Source: Polytrichum commune
Lineage: Eukaryota > Streptophyta > Polytrichopsida > Polytrichales > Polytrichaceae
Direction: 5' to 3'
Length of the DNA: 64,000 nucleotides
NCBI GenBank assembly: GCA_950295325.1
Contig: OX485804.1
Coordinates: forward strand, 9,546,001 to 9,610,000
The notes beneath the pieces were generated by a model. The model had not been told where the DNA came from. It did not search any database and saw only the letters and a program-made list of their open reading frames with translations. Each line of letters starts with the position of its first letter. Positions within the stretch are counted from its first letter, which is position 1. Below, piece by piece: positions 1 through 10,883 of this stretch. The translations under genes were made by a program, and so were the position numbers.

Positions 1-939
1 TTATAAATTACGGAATGTAAAAGGGATTTTTAATTATGCCAAAGTATCTTCCACGCGCTAGGTTGTCTTGACTTAGCGAGGGAGTATGCTACCTTATGAA
101 GGTATTTAGGCAACGTGTTTGAAGACTTGAACGGAATAGAGATTATTGCATTGGAATCTAAAGGAATGAATAAGTATCCTATATAAGATTATAAATCGAT
201 AGGATATAAATTCAAAACATGAAAGATATTGTGGGTAGAAGAATTTAGATGGTTTCAAATTACAAGAGTTATAAACTTGAAATATGTTTTAGATGAATTC
301 AACCATGAAAGATATGGTATGAGGATGTTTCTCTCAGGGAAACACTTAACCTTGACATTACACGTTTGAGAAACATTAGCTTAAGGTCTAAGGTACCTAT
401 CCATTTAAGAGATTATTAAAAAGGAACTACATACTGAGAGATATTGTAGAAGTGTTCTCGTTAAGGGCACTTTCGGGGAACATAAACTTGACAACTTGGA
501 CACTTTATCCCTAGGGATTTATAAAAGGGTCTTGAACACAATATTCTTGATTAAGAAAAGTATTGTGTTACTAAATCTATTTAAAGGTTTAGGAACACCA
601 AACCTTGACATTAGATTCAGGGAAACATAAATCTTAGACCAACTACTCTTAGAGAGTTTATAAGGATATTGGAACTGCATGTTACGGAATTGAGATACAG
701 AAGAATGCAAACACCTTCACGAGACTTAGAGAAGAGAAGATCCAATTTTGGTGGGAGTAACTTCCATGTAAACCGGTTCAGCAGCGGGTTACACCGTCTG
801 AGGCTGGAAGGTTGAAGGTGCCCTCCACACAAGATAGATCACGGAATTAGGCACGTCTACCTTAGCACCTCCTTGCATGCCACAATGAGTTCGGCCTCAA
901 TGAACCAAATATAGGATGCTTTTTGTTCAAACCTCCACA
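1..939. other. Unassigned AT-rich sequence
   Basis: No gene or bounded repeat is recognised here. Loose recurring phrases such as 'catgaaagatat' and 'cagggaaacata' suggest decayed repeat DNA, but no terminal repeats or target duplication were found. Short ORFs on the minus strand show no recognisable domain. Confidence 0.4.
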
Positions 940-1200
940 CCAACTACAAGTATGCACCACAAGCTTCCCGAATATGGTAAGTATCATATGCAAAACAACC
1001 ATCTCCCGACCAAATTGCAAGTTGAGTCAATGGACATTCTAATGAGAGCAATTTTTCTCAAAGGACTTCTTCTTTTTGAAAATGAAAGAGACAAAGGTCA
1101 TCTATTCCAAGGTTACATGCACATGTATCAAGGTGACACTATGAATTGTGAGCGTGTAGGGAGTCCCTTGAATGTGAGATGGGGGATTTAAGTTAATAGG
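940..1200 (+). repeat. Dispersed repeat fragment plus copy of the CACTA-flanking direct repeat
   Basis: Bases ~940-1030 resemble sequence at ~43890-43990 and ~45870-45980 (shared phrases 'aatatgg', 'tatgcaaaacaacca', 'ctcccgacca'). Bases ~1040-1190 form a diverged direct repeat with ~4256-4425; both end in 'cccttgaatgtgagatgggg' followed by 'gattta'. The transposon-rich stretch 1341-4222 lies between these two copies. Confidence 0.55.
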
Positions 1201-1340
1201 AGGCACTCAACATAACATTACTTAGCTAATGAGTTTTGTTCAATTGCCTTGACTTCATATTCAATCTAAAGCAATGTGATTCCGGCATCCGGAGTCTTAA
1301 TTCTCGAATCTACTGCTGGGCCCATGAACACAACTTAGTA

Positions 1341-1678
1341 CACTAAATAGGTAGATTAGTGTTAGATGAAGATTAGTGTTAGATGCAATAGTTACCTAAA
1401 ACACTAATTTTCAACTGATATTACAATTAGTGTTTGAATAGGATTTGAACAAATTATACCTTTTACGAGGTTCTCATATTCTTCTTCCTTCAATTCTTCA
1501 TTCCAAGATTTACAAAATATCATCTAACACTAAATGCGCTCATGTAAATATTTAAAGTTACTACTTGGTACAAATAGTGTTAGAGTTGACATTTAGTGTT
1601 CTAACACTATAGAGACAATTTACATTTAGCATTTTCGTCAACTATTAGTGTTTCCAACACTAATCTACCTATTTAGTG
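1341..1678. mobile_element. MITE with CACTA...TAGTG inverted termini
   Basis: The ends are inverted repeats of about 23 bp: the left end reads CACTAAATAGGTAGATTAGT (1341-1360) and the right end (to 1678) is its reverse complement. Both ends are flanked by TA. The 338-bp interior carries many copies of 'tagtgtt/aacacta' in both orientations, as in subterminal repeats of non-autonomous elements. No coding sequence is seen. The TA duplication would fit a Stowaway/mariner-type MITE while the CACTA ends suggest CACTA, so the superfamily is unresolved. Confidence 0.7.
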
Positions 1679-1717
1679 TAGTTGAATAAAGGTTATGAAA
1701 CTAGAGGGAAAAAAAGA

Positions 1718-4222
1718 CACTACAAGGAAAACACGAAAAAATGACTACGACCATATGACCGGATATGACTATCGGGTTTAGGGCAGTCATGTTGAACCAA
1801 AGTGATGACTAGAAGTGACTTTAGTCATCATATGACTAGGCTTTTAGTCATATTGGACATGACCTAGATGGGAACCGTGTAGAGAACGTGTTGGGAACAT
1901 ATTCTCTCAATATTCTTTATTTTCATAATAGTTATAACGAACCACGTCACTAAGATTAGTACTTAGCTTACTATGATTTTCAGGTCATAATAGTGAATGG
2001 TTTTTATATTGCATTTGGACTTCCTTCGTACTTATTCATGTCGTGAGTCCCTGGTCTTTGATCATTTCAGCAAATGTTTTATGGCATTTTTGTTGGTTGT
2101 ATATTGTATTTTGACAATACAACCATTTTTTACTTATTTGCAATGTTTTTGAGTTCTGTTACTTTTACACAACATCATAGTTTATTTCTTGGCCTTGCAA
2201 TATGCAAACATATAGTCTATACAATCACAAAAAGAATGATATACACCTATAGCTACTATCTTTGCCATGCGACCTTCCTTCCTAATGTCAGACAACATCA
2301 TCTTCCAAATTTGGATCTTCTTCCAAAACGTCCAACGCTCGGTTCAATGTCTTTCATAGTTAGATCCCTGCATCCCCTCAATACGGGGGTACTAGGTGTT
2401 GTGTCAATGAAAGTGGATATGGGTCTTAAGCCATGATGTTCTTCGTCCCTGCCTTACTACAGACTATGCATTTCAGGTCTTCTATCTACCTTTGATGATA
2501 CTCTTGAGCTTCATGGCTCTCTTTGTAAAATAATCTTCCACCCATCTTTTTCTTGTCATTTATAGAAAAAACAATTGTTGCACATGAAGGGGAAAAGCAA
2601 ATGAACTTGTTGAATAAGGGATCAATCAATCAAATTTGAAGAGTGTGAATCATTTGCACATACATTTGATACTCCAAAAATTGTAAAGCAATTTAAGAGA
2701 AGAAACATTGCAATTAAACGCGTTGTTCGAGAACCCTCGTATAATGGATTTATTTATTCATCTAGGACCTTCATGAGTTCTACCTCGTATTCTTCTTCTT
2801 CATCCATGGTGGTGGCATCTTCGTCATTCTTGAGTTCATCATTAATCGCGGTAGGGTTGTTGTTGTACCCGTCTAGGTACTATGTTATCATTCGTACAAC
2901 TTTAAATTCTTCATGTTCGCTTTCAGTATTTGGAGATTCCAATAACTATGTCCAAATTTTGTAGTCATAGAGTCAAGAATAAGGTCTGCATTTAGTCATC
3001 CATATGGTTTCAGAGTTTGTAGTCCTATAATCCAATACAATGTTACATTTTGTCATCCGTATGGAAGTCGGCTGCAACAATTTGTTTTAGAGAGGATTTC
3101 TCACATCTAAAGTTTGGAATTTCTAAACTTTCGCTAAACTATGCCAAATGAAGCAATGAATCCATGCCTCACTCGAGGCCACTATATTGGTTCAATTTAT
3201 TGGGTAATACGTAAATAGTTCATATCCCTCTTTAATTTCTCGTGTTGTTACAATACGGCATATCCCGAGGCTTTGGGGTTCCACGATGTAGGCAACGACA
3301 CATAGTCCCACTGCACATTGGCAATCTCCTCCCTCCCAATAGAGTTATAAATGAAACATGCAATGTTTTCATTCAAAACATCCCCATTTTTTAGACGGTT
3401 TTCTTTAGTAGTAGCATATATTTTATAAACCATGGGTTTGTTTTGTACATACTCAGTTTAAAAAAATAATTGCCCTACAAATGACAATAATCTATCCTCG
3501 GCCTTTGCTGCTTGCAATGAAAATACACCCATTCCATGTATGGAAGTGCTGATATTCTAACCTTCCACTTCCTATTCCAATATGTAAAGGGAGTGAGCTT
3601 CGGAATTGTTCATGAGCCCCATTGCCTAAGCAAAATATCTGTCCCAAAATTACGCGCCAACCTTTGTTGGTCGCTAAATGAACTAGGGTCTTCATCCCTT
3701 TGAAGTAGTAGAGTACCTAAAATTATAGACTGTAAAACACCAAATATTGCAACCTGCACATAATGTCTTCACATTTCCTACAAGATGATTTATTTTAGAA
3801 AGCAATCATGTATCATATGACTATTTTTAGTCACAATATGACTAACAGTAGTCGTTAATGAATGAATGTACTTGTCATATGATTACATGTAATTAAGATC
3901 ATGTAGTCATGTAAATACAGAATATGACTAATTCTAGTAAAAGCACATGACTACACATGACTAAATATAATCATATAGGTATGACTAAATATAGTGAGAA
4001 ATGACAAAGGATCAAGGGACAACCTAAAACGAGGTCCCCAAATCCCATGAGAAACGCACCATGGGGATCAAAATTTGTCCGATATGACCATAGTCATTTT
4101 GTCTGGAGCGATTGGTCCGACATGACCAGGTTGAGGACTAAAAATGGTGGTAGTCATCAATGCATTTTCTTACCTATATTAGTCATAAACCCCAGTCATT
4201 TTTTCGTGTTTTCCTTGTAGTG
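1718..4222. mobile_element. CACTA (En/Spm-type) DNA transposon, probably non-autonomous
   Basis: The left terminus CACTACAAGGAAAACACGAA (from 1718) is repeated as an exact inverted copy ending at 4222; the match continues through 'AAAATGACT', giving about 29 bp. The flanking trinucleotide AGA occurs at 1715-1717 and again at 4223-4225, a 3-bp target duplication as expected for CACTA elements. Both subterminal zones are packed with 'atgact/agtcat' motifs, the usual transposase-binding repeat arrangement. The 2505-bp body has no long ORF; the longest fragments (plus 2074-2436, minus 3248-3433 and 3492-3695) carry no domain I can name. Clean ends and an intact duplication suggest a fairly recent insertion. 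Confidence 0.9.
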
Positions 4223-4640
4223 AGAAAAAAATATTTTACTGGTTGTTGGTTCACTTAATGAGAGCAACTGTCTTCAAGAGGACTTCTCCTTTACACAAAA
4301 CAAAAGGATAATAAAGATTGTCTATTCCCAAGGTTATTGCATGGGTGTGTGTCAAGGTTACACTCCAATTTTGTGGGCCCATAGAGGGTCCCTTGAATGT
4401 GAGATGGGGGATTTATGTCAAATGGAAGCACTTGGAGTGAGGGAAAAAAAATCTCTTACTGGTCATCGATTCATTTAACCATTTCATTGGTACCAATGAT
4501 TCATCATCGTGAGAAAGCATTAGTTGTAGATGAATTGAATTGGCATGTGGATAAATAAATGAAGTGAGTAGGATCAGAAAGGGCAACCTTCTTCAAGAGG
4601 ACTTCTCCTGTGCACTTGTGCAATCACAAGTTTGCATTAG
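4219..4640 (+). repeat. Tandem ~215-bp repeat flanking the CACTA element
   Basis: The stretch starting 'gagaaaaaaatattttactgg' (~4222) is repeated from ~4436 as 'gagggaaaaaaaatctcttactgg', and both copies lead into 'cttcaagaggacttctcct' (~4273 and ~4591). The left flank of the CACTA element (~1700) reads 'gagggaaaaaaaga', so the transposon apparently inserted into a copy of this repeat. A short GATA microsatellite lies at ~4705-4730. Confidence 0.55.
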
Positions 4641-4730
4641 AGCCATGTGGTTGGGGAATGTTTCGCTTTTGCTGTGACAATGAATCAAGTTTTGATAGAA
4701 AGCAAATAGATAAATAGATAGATAGATATA

Positions 4731-5647
4731 CACGACACATCCGATTTGGAGTGACCATGAACGAAGAGCCTCTTCACCAATGGGCTACTACCCTTTGTTG
4801 GAGGTGGGCAGGACCAGACACAGTAAGCAGTATGTGTATGTTTGAGCACTTGAATTGTAGCCAGAGAGTGATATTACCAGTGCTGAATTTAATAATTGTG
4901 CAAATCTTCTTTTTGAAGCTTTGAACTGATTTGATGTCTGCCTTCAAGATGGAGGGTTCATAACAGAAGGTACAACTGGTCAAAAACTTTAACCTTGCAA
5001 AGTTTTCAGGATGACATAGTTTGTTTCTACAACATTCAATTCAAGCCTCACAGGGGCAAAAAAAGATTGAACTTGACTTTAGAGAATGTAGTTTACTACT
5101 TTCAAAGTGCCTCGTTACTTAGATTACGATCACACAAGTAGCTTGCTTCTTATTAATCGTACCTGCACATCTTGCTGCTTACTGTGAAGATATGTTTTGG
5201 ACATTGTGATCAGAGTTCAGTAACTGAGAAAATGGAGTTGAATGGGGCATTTCTTGAAGCCAAATGCATACAGACATGCTGTAGCTGGGGTCTGTTGTGT
5301 TCATGTGGCATGCAAGTTTGAATCTGAGCACATGTTACAAATCAGGTCCTTAAGCTGGTGGAACCCACAAATAGGTCATGGACAATTTCCTCGAGTGTCT
5401 AGTCTAGGCTAGAGGAAAGACTTGATTAATGGAGGCTAGCCATGAAGAACAATGCGATGAGAGATTCCTGATTCCTGGGGTCGTTGTATAAGATGAGAGG
5501 AGGTAGAGACATTCTTGTATTCTGAAAATAATCAGGGCAACGCCTATTTTAAATCCCCTCTGGATCTATTCCTGAGGTGATTGAACAACCCAATAGTGTA
5601 CACTTAAATTAAACCCCCTTAAAATTGATGCAACTATGGTCTATTCC
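4731..5647. other. Intergenic; likely 3' flank of the Mfd-like gene
   Basis: No ORF with a recognisable domain, no bounded repeat. The part nearest 5648 is probably the 3' UTR and terminator region of the minus-strand helicase gene. I do not see an unambiguous polyadenylation site. Confidence 0.35.
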
Positions 5648-8632
5648 TCAAATGTATTTCACAAAAGACGGTAGGCCATTTCGCATCTCTGCCAAACAAC
5701 CAAACACTCGCTCCAGTTGCCGTTCTACGGGCAGCCCAATGAGACCCTTCATCTCAATCCTACCACTTTCAAATGTGAGCGAGTCTCTTATACCATTCGA
5801 AGTGATGGCACAGCTGAGCATTTCAAAAGCCTCCAATTCCATGTGTGTTTCCATCACCACTGTTTTTCCTCGAGTGCGGATGCGGTGAATTCCAAGGTCG
5901 GCCGCTAATCGCTTCACGTACATGGTTTTCAGTAGCATTTCCACAGTCGGAGGTTCGGAACCGTACTCGTTTCGCATTCGATTCGTAAAGAGCATCAGAG
6001 CACTCATGCTTTCGCTGGCTGCAGTTTCGGCATCGTGCATCACTTTGTCTCGAAGTGCAGAGCTTGTGACATACTCACCGGGAATGTGTGTTGGTACTGC
6101 CAAATCCAGCTGAACCTCTGCAAATGTGACTTGCGGGAGCTTTTGGTGATCGACCTTCGACAGACCTTCAAACAGCATTTCGAGGTACAAATCGACACCG
6201 ATTTTCGCGACATCTCCACTTTGTTTCTCTCCGAAAACACTTCCGATTCCTCGGATTGCCATGTCCCGTTCCGCGAGCTGGAACCCCTGGCCTAGCCCAC
6301 AGCAATCTTCGAGGGCGACGAGTCGCTCCAATGCGTCGTCTGAGAGTTGATCTTTTGATGGGTGGAACATGTAAGCATGTGCTTCTCGATCGGCTCGACC
6401 AACTCGTCCCCGAAGCTGGTAAAGCTGCGCGAGCCCGAAGAGCTGGACGTCTTCGATGATGATGGTGTTGACGCGCCGAATGTCGAGTCCACTTTCCACG
6501 ATGCTTGTGCAGAGGAGAACAAGGAACCTGCCTTCGCCAAACTGCTCCATGGATTCCTCTAACGCAGCCGCGCTCTGTTGGCCATGAGCAACACCGATCC
6601 CAACGTTTGGGAAATATGACTCGAGAATTGCCTTTGTTTCTTCCATCCCCTTCACTCGTGGCACCACGTAGAACACTTGACCGCCGCGCTTGAGCTCAAA
6701 GTTGATGGCCTTTTTCACGAGCTCGGGTTGAAACTCAAGTAAATGAGTCGTTATTGGACGCCGCTCGGAAGGTGGTGTGGTTATCAGACTTGCATCCCGG
6801 AATCCACTAAGAGCAAGGTAAAGTGTGCGAGGGATTGGCGTTGCAGATAGAGTGAGCACATCCACTGTTGTCTTCATTGACGTAATTCGCTCTTTCTGCC
6901 TAACTCCGAACCTCTGCTCCTCGTCAACGACCAGTAGCCCAAGGTTATGGTATTTTACTTGGCTGCCGAGAAGTGCATGTGTGCCGACAACAATGCTAAG
7001 ACTCCCATCGTGGATGCCGATGATCACGTCCTTCTTCTCTGCTTCTTTCTGGAACCGACTGAGAAGCGCAACTTTCATGTGAGGGTAAGCTGCAAACCGT
7101 TCACAAATCACCTCATAATGCTGTTTCGCTAAGACAGTGGTGGGAGCAAGCACCATAGCCTGTCTGCCTGAAGCTGCAGCCAAGAAGATTGCACGCAATG
7201 CAACTTCTGTCTTTCCAAAGCCTACGTCACCGCAAATGAGGCGGTCCATCGGTGTTTCTCGCTCCGTCATGTCCCTCTCCACATCTGTGAAAGCTTGTTG
7301 CTGATCAATTGTCGCAGTGTATGGAAACTTGGCTGCAAATGAAAGCACCAAATCTGTACATTTCGGGTACACCGGTCGGGTTTGCTTCAACCGGTGGATG
7401 TAAAGCTCCATCATGTTCACAACCAGCTTCTGTATGGCAACCTTGCCTTTACTCATTCTTTTGTCCCAAAGTGTGGTATCATTCAGCTTACTAAGTGCCG
7501 GTGCACGGCCGACCTCTCCTGGGGAAAAGTATCTGTATAGCAGACGGTTCGCCTGTTTCGCCCGGAGCTTTGCAACACCATCCGAGTACTTCAAGTAGAT
7601 GTATTTTGCAGGTTTTTCCTTCCCCTCCGGAATCTCATACTTGATGCCAATGAAGCACCCTACACCCACCCGCTTGTGCACAACATACTCTCCAACTGAC
7701 AAAGTGTCAGGGTTAACTGCATATGAGAATGTCTCCTCACCAGAATCCGGTAACCCTCGCCGCTTCATCGTGTTTGAAATCGCTTGCATTCCTTGTCGCC
7801 GTTGCTCCAGTAACCGCTCCTTCATCTTCATGGCTGCTTCGGTGTCCATAGGTTTGCTGGAAGCAGACCCCATGCTTTTCCCGCCCTCGTTCTCCAGTTG
7901 TTGGTGCAGATCGTCCAGCAAGTTCGACCCCGTCTGTGAAGTACCCGATTTCCCCCGTGTTACTCCCAAAGATGGCGATACTCCTGAAAATGATGCACCT
8001 GGCCCTACAACTGGTGAAGATAGAGGAAGTGGCTTTTCTGGAATTCTCCCTTTTCGTTTTGGAGCTGCAGGTGCTTCTTGCAATGACCTCAAGGTTTCAG
8101 GTAAAGATGAGGAATGTGAATCTGAATTAGGTGATGCTAAACTACTGCTAATGTTTGGTGTGCCCTTTTCCGCTGTGTCTGTCATCCCCTGAACCCTTGC
8201 CCCTGTAACCCATCTGGATGAAGGTCCAGAATTATGAATAAACCCGCTGCTTAATCCTCTACTTGAACAACTTGAGGGTAAATGCCAACAAATAGGAACA
8301 CTATAAAAGGAGAAGGGATTCAGTTTTGTACACGAGTTTCGCCATATCCCAGGTCCATTAAACTGTGACCTACTACCTACGTATCCACACGAAGGAGAAA
8401 GCCCTCCTCCTCCTCCTATCATTTTCCTATGTCGTGTAGCTAGTGCTGATTTCCTTCTAAACCTTCTTGAAGCAGCAGTTCGTGGGAACGTCAATCGTTG
8501 CCCTAAAAATTCCTTTGATGGCACAATATCTGTGCCATGTAAGTCTCGGGTGCACAATGTGCTGTTTGCAACGATCAGTGGTCTTGATGAAGACCACTGG
8601 CCTGCAGACTCACACAAGCTCCTGAACTCCAT
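5648..8632 (-). CDS. Mfd/TRCF-like ATP-dependent DNA helicase, plastid-type
   Basis: A 994-residue intronless ORF. After a Ser/Arg-rich, poorly conserved N-terminus of ~300 residues (plausible plastid transit region plus linker) come: a CarD-like RNA-polymerase-interaction domain (~310-375, 'GEYVVHKRVGVG'); the superfamily-2 helicase core with Walker A GDVGFGKTE (~468-476), DEEQ box (~570-573), SATPIPRT (~596-603) and the VESGLDI/QLRGRVGRAD block (~712-748); the translocation-in-repair motif region (~787-806, 'AERDMAIRG'); and a TRCF C-terminal domain (~830-945). Bacterial Mfd uses these parts to push stalled RNA polymerase off DNA and recruit UvrA. The N-terminal UvrB-like and UvrA-binding modules are missing, as in the plant homologue family (e.g. 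Arabidopsis At3g02060), so UvrA recruitment is unlikely. The start at 8632 is the first Met of the open frame. The identification rests on many collinear motifs; plastid targeting is inferred. Confidence 0.93.
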   Translation of the reverse strand: MEFRSLCESAGQWSSSRPLIVANSTLCTRDLHGTDIVPSKEFLGQRLTFPRTAASRRFRRKSALATRHRKMIGGGGGLSPSCGYVGSRSQFNGPGIWRNSCTKLNPFSFYSVPICWHLPSSCSSRGLSSGFIHNSGPSSRWVTGARVQGMTDTAEKGTPNISSSLASPNSDSHSSSLPETLRSLQEAPAAPKRKGRIPEKPLPLSSPVVGPGASFSGVSPSLGVTRGKSGTSQTGSNLLDDLHQQLENEGGKSMGSASSKPMDTEAAMKMKERLLEQRRQGMQAISNTMKRRGLPDSGEETFSYAVNPDTLSVGEYVVHKRVGVGCFIGIKYEIPEGKEKPAKYIYLKYSDGVAKLRAKQANRLLYRYFSPGEVGRAPALSKLNDTTLWDKRMSKGKVAIQKLVVNMMELYIHRLKQTRPVYPKCTDLVLSFAAKFPYTATIDQQQAFTDVERDMTERETPMDRLICGDVGFGKTEVALRAIFLAAASGRQAMVLAPTTVLAKQHYEVICERFAAYPHMKVALLSRFQKEAEKKDVIIGIHDGSLSIVVGTHALLGSQVKYHNLGLLVVDEEQRFGVRQKERITSMKTTVDVLTLSATPIPRTLYLALSGFRDASLITTPPSERRPITTHLLEFQPELVKKAINFELKRGGQVFYVVPRVKGMEETKAILESYFPNVGIGVAHGQQSAAALEESMEQFGEGRFLVLLCTSIVESGLDIRRVNTIIIEDVQLFGLAQLYQLRGRVGRADREAHAYMFHPSKDQLSDDALERLVALEDCCGLGQGFQLAERDMAIRGIGSVFGEKQSGDVAKIGVDLYLEMLFEGLSKVDHQKLPQVTFAEVQLDLAVPTHIPGEYVTSSALRDKVMHDAETAASESMSALMLFTNRMRNEYGSEPPTVEMLLKTMYVKRLAADLGIHRIRTRGKTVVMETHMELEAFEMLSCAITSNGIRDSLTFESGRIEMKGLIGLPVERQLERVFGCLAEMRNGLPSFVKYI

Positions 8633-8655
8633 CTTCCTCCTTGTGTCAATGACCT

Positions 8656-9370
8656 GCGGTACTCATCAGCTCCAGAGCTGCAGTGATTTATACACGTGAA
8701 GAAACCCATCTATCATCAAACCCTTATATACTGTGCTTGTAATTGACATCACAGATGCAGTGTCCTAATTTTTTATTTCTTGAAAAACAGAACCACCGCC
8801 AAAGTGCCTCTAAACCCTAACCATTAAGTTATCCATTGCGGTACTCATTAGTTCCAGAGCTGAAGCAATTTATACACGTGAAGAAACTCATACATCATGA
8901 AACCCTTATCCTGTGCTTATGATGGACATCACAGATGCAGTGTCCTAATTTTTAGTTTCTTGAGAAATAGAATCACTGGCAAAGTGTCTCTGAACCCTAA
9001 CCATAAGGTTATCCATTACAGTGCTCAGCAGCTCTAAAGCTGAAGCAATTCATACACGTGAAGAAACTCATACATCATTAAACCCTTACACTGTGCTATA
9101 ATTGTCCTAGTCTTTAGTTTTTTATTTTTTAGTTTTTTAATACAGAATCACTGGCAAAGGGACTCTAAACCCTAACCACAAGGTTATCCCTTGCGGTCAT
9201 CATCAGCTTCAGAGCTGTAGCAGTTCATATAGTGAAAAAACTCATATATCATCAAACCCTTATATTATGGTTACATTTGACATCACAGATACAATGTTCT
9301 AGTTTTTAGTTTCTTAAAACACAGGATCACTGGCAAAGTGACTCTGAATTCTAACCGCAAGGTTATCCAC
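8656..9370. repeat. Four ~180-bp tandem repeats just upstream of the Mfd-like gene
   Basis: Units start near 8656, 8838, 9018 and 9193 (spacing 182, 180, 175). Each runs from 'gcggtactcatcagctccag' (variants) through 'tacacgtgaagaaac', 'tcatcaaacccttat', 'gacatcacagatgcagtgtc' and ends 'ctctaaaccctaaccataag', 'gttatcc'. Each unit carries an AAACCCTAA-like telo-box and an ACGTG core (degenerate in the last unit), motifs often seen in plant promoters. The first unit begins only 24 bp upstream of the helicase ATG, so the array could be 5' UTR, promoter or a 5' intron. Confidence 0.85.
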
Positions 9371-9667
9371 AGATGGGAAAAACTCAGAAAACAAAGAATT
9401 CATGACCTAAAATCTCTGAGAATCACTGGCAGCTGGAAAAATAGGGTAGAGAGTGAAGAAAGTGGCATGAGTACCTATTAAACAGCACCATTGTAGAAGA
9501 TGCGAACTAAGAAATAAGAACCAAATGACTTCATCATGTCAACCGAGAACAGGTGCCCTTCTAGTCCTTGCTTGTCAAGCTGCCAAAAAAGAAATGAACA
9601 CCCCGTTATTACAGGGGAAGAGCCAACTGAATCCACAAATCATAAATTCATTAAAAAGATATATTCG

Positions 9668-9703
9668 CAGGAAGGAAGGAAGGAAGGAGGGAGGGAGGGA
9701 GGA
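9668..9703 (+). repeat. GGAA/GGGA purine tract, G-quadruplex-prone
   Basis: A (GGAA)n run grades into (GGGA)n with at least four GGG runs on the plus strand. A matching pyrimidine tract lies at ~10457-10497 in the opposite sense. Confidence 0.85.
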
Positions 9704-10883
9704 TGGCGCGAGGATGATATCAAAACGTGGACTTCAAAACATGGACATAACCTTCGACCGGTGAGAATTAGGAAATCCGGATAACGTGAGGCTCAAATTA
9801 GCCGATCTTGGCAGCCAGGGTGAAGCAGAAATAAATAGGATGGCGATCGTTTTCACAATGCACCACGCATTGTGATGATGCTTCTTAGTAAGAAAATTAT
9901 CAAACTCTTAAGAAGCAGCAGGGAAACCAGCTTCGAAGGGGAAGAGAAAGAAAACCCTCCCAAGGTCACAAGAAGGGGCAGTGCACTCGAACAATTCTGG
10001 GATGATAATCTTCATGTTTGAGAGGCCAACCCAAAATTTCTGGAATTCAGAATGCCACAAAGTGACATCCAAGGCCAAACCACCTCCATCTCATCACAAA
10101 GGCGGTGAATTTCAACGAGGCCACACACACCATATCCAAAATGCAGCCTCCATATCCGTGACAAAATAGTTTCACCACCTTTGGTGCCTTCGTCACATTT
10201 CCAGCAATTAGTTCTTCACGCCCCTCCCCTCCGCACCGCATACGCAGGGCCCATTATTATTGTCCGAGGACAGAATCAGACTCCCAGAGTGAAGATAGTG
10301 CTACAATTCGAAACCCAAAGAGGTGGGAGGAGGGACAAAAATGTGAAATGCATATGAAGAATAAGCTTACCCAGAAATCTCGTGAAATTCAAACGCTGCA
10401 ACCAAGCAATCTCTTGTTCAGCTTGAGGTTAACTGCCCCTCTCCGGCCTTCCCCATGGCCCTTCCCTCCCTCCCTCCCTCCCTCCCTCCCTCTCAATCTC
10501 TCTCTCCTCGTGTAAGTTAAGTCAGCTATGGCGCTGCAATTCCGAGCAACTTGGTGTTGTAAGTATGTAATGAATGTAATTGGTGGGCGTGTTTGTCGTG
10601 CGTCGCGGATTGCAGATTGCGAGCGAGTGATGAGCGAGGAGGTGGTCAGGCGACATTCACATTGTAAAGTTATGATGTGATTGTTGTGCGGCCGAAACGA
10701 GAAGATTCCGGTTTACGGGGTTCCCTATCCACTGAAAGGGGCTTGGGCTTCGTGGCCTCGTTCTGAGTCACTCAAGCCTCCTAAATGGTGTGCCAGGGTC
10801 TCCTAGATAGCCTCATACAGTGCCTTTAATGGTTACTTTCGGCGACTAGCCCACTTCTCCCAGGATATGAAACATGCAATTAA
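9704..10883. other. Intergenic, relatively GC-rich, includes (TCCC)n tract at ~10457-10497
   Basis: No gene recognised. The (TCCC)n tract gives repeated GGG runs on the minus strand, i.e. in the sense direction of the helicase gene. The higher GC of ~10400-10800 would fit a promoter or transcription start zone, but no TATA box or start can be assigned with confidence. Confidence 0.4.

Noticed and set aside
3248-3695. Transposase or Ulp1-type protease remnant inside the CACTA element
   Set aside because: The short minus-strand ORFs have no catalytic motif I can align; the resemblance was too vague to call.
5648-8632. Bacterial contamination or recent bacterial transfer
   Set aside because: The protein has the shortened plant-type architecture and a long transit-like N-terminus, and it lies in DNA with plant repeats and spliced genes.
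8800-9360. Interstitial telomere from repeated 'aaccctaacc'
   Set aside because: The motif occurs once per ~180-bp unit, not in uninterrupted heptamers; it is a telo-box within a larger tandem repeat.
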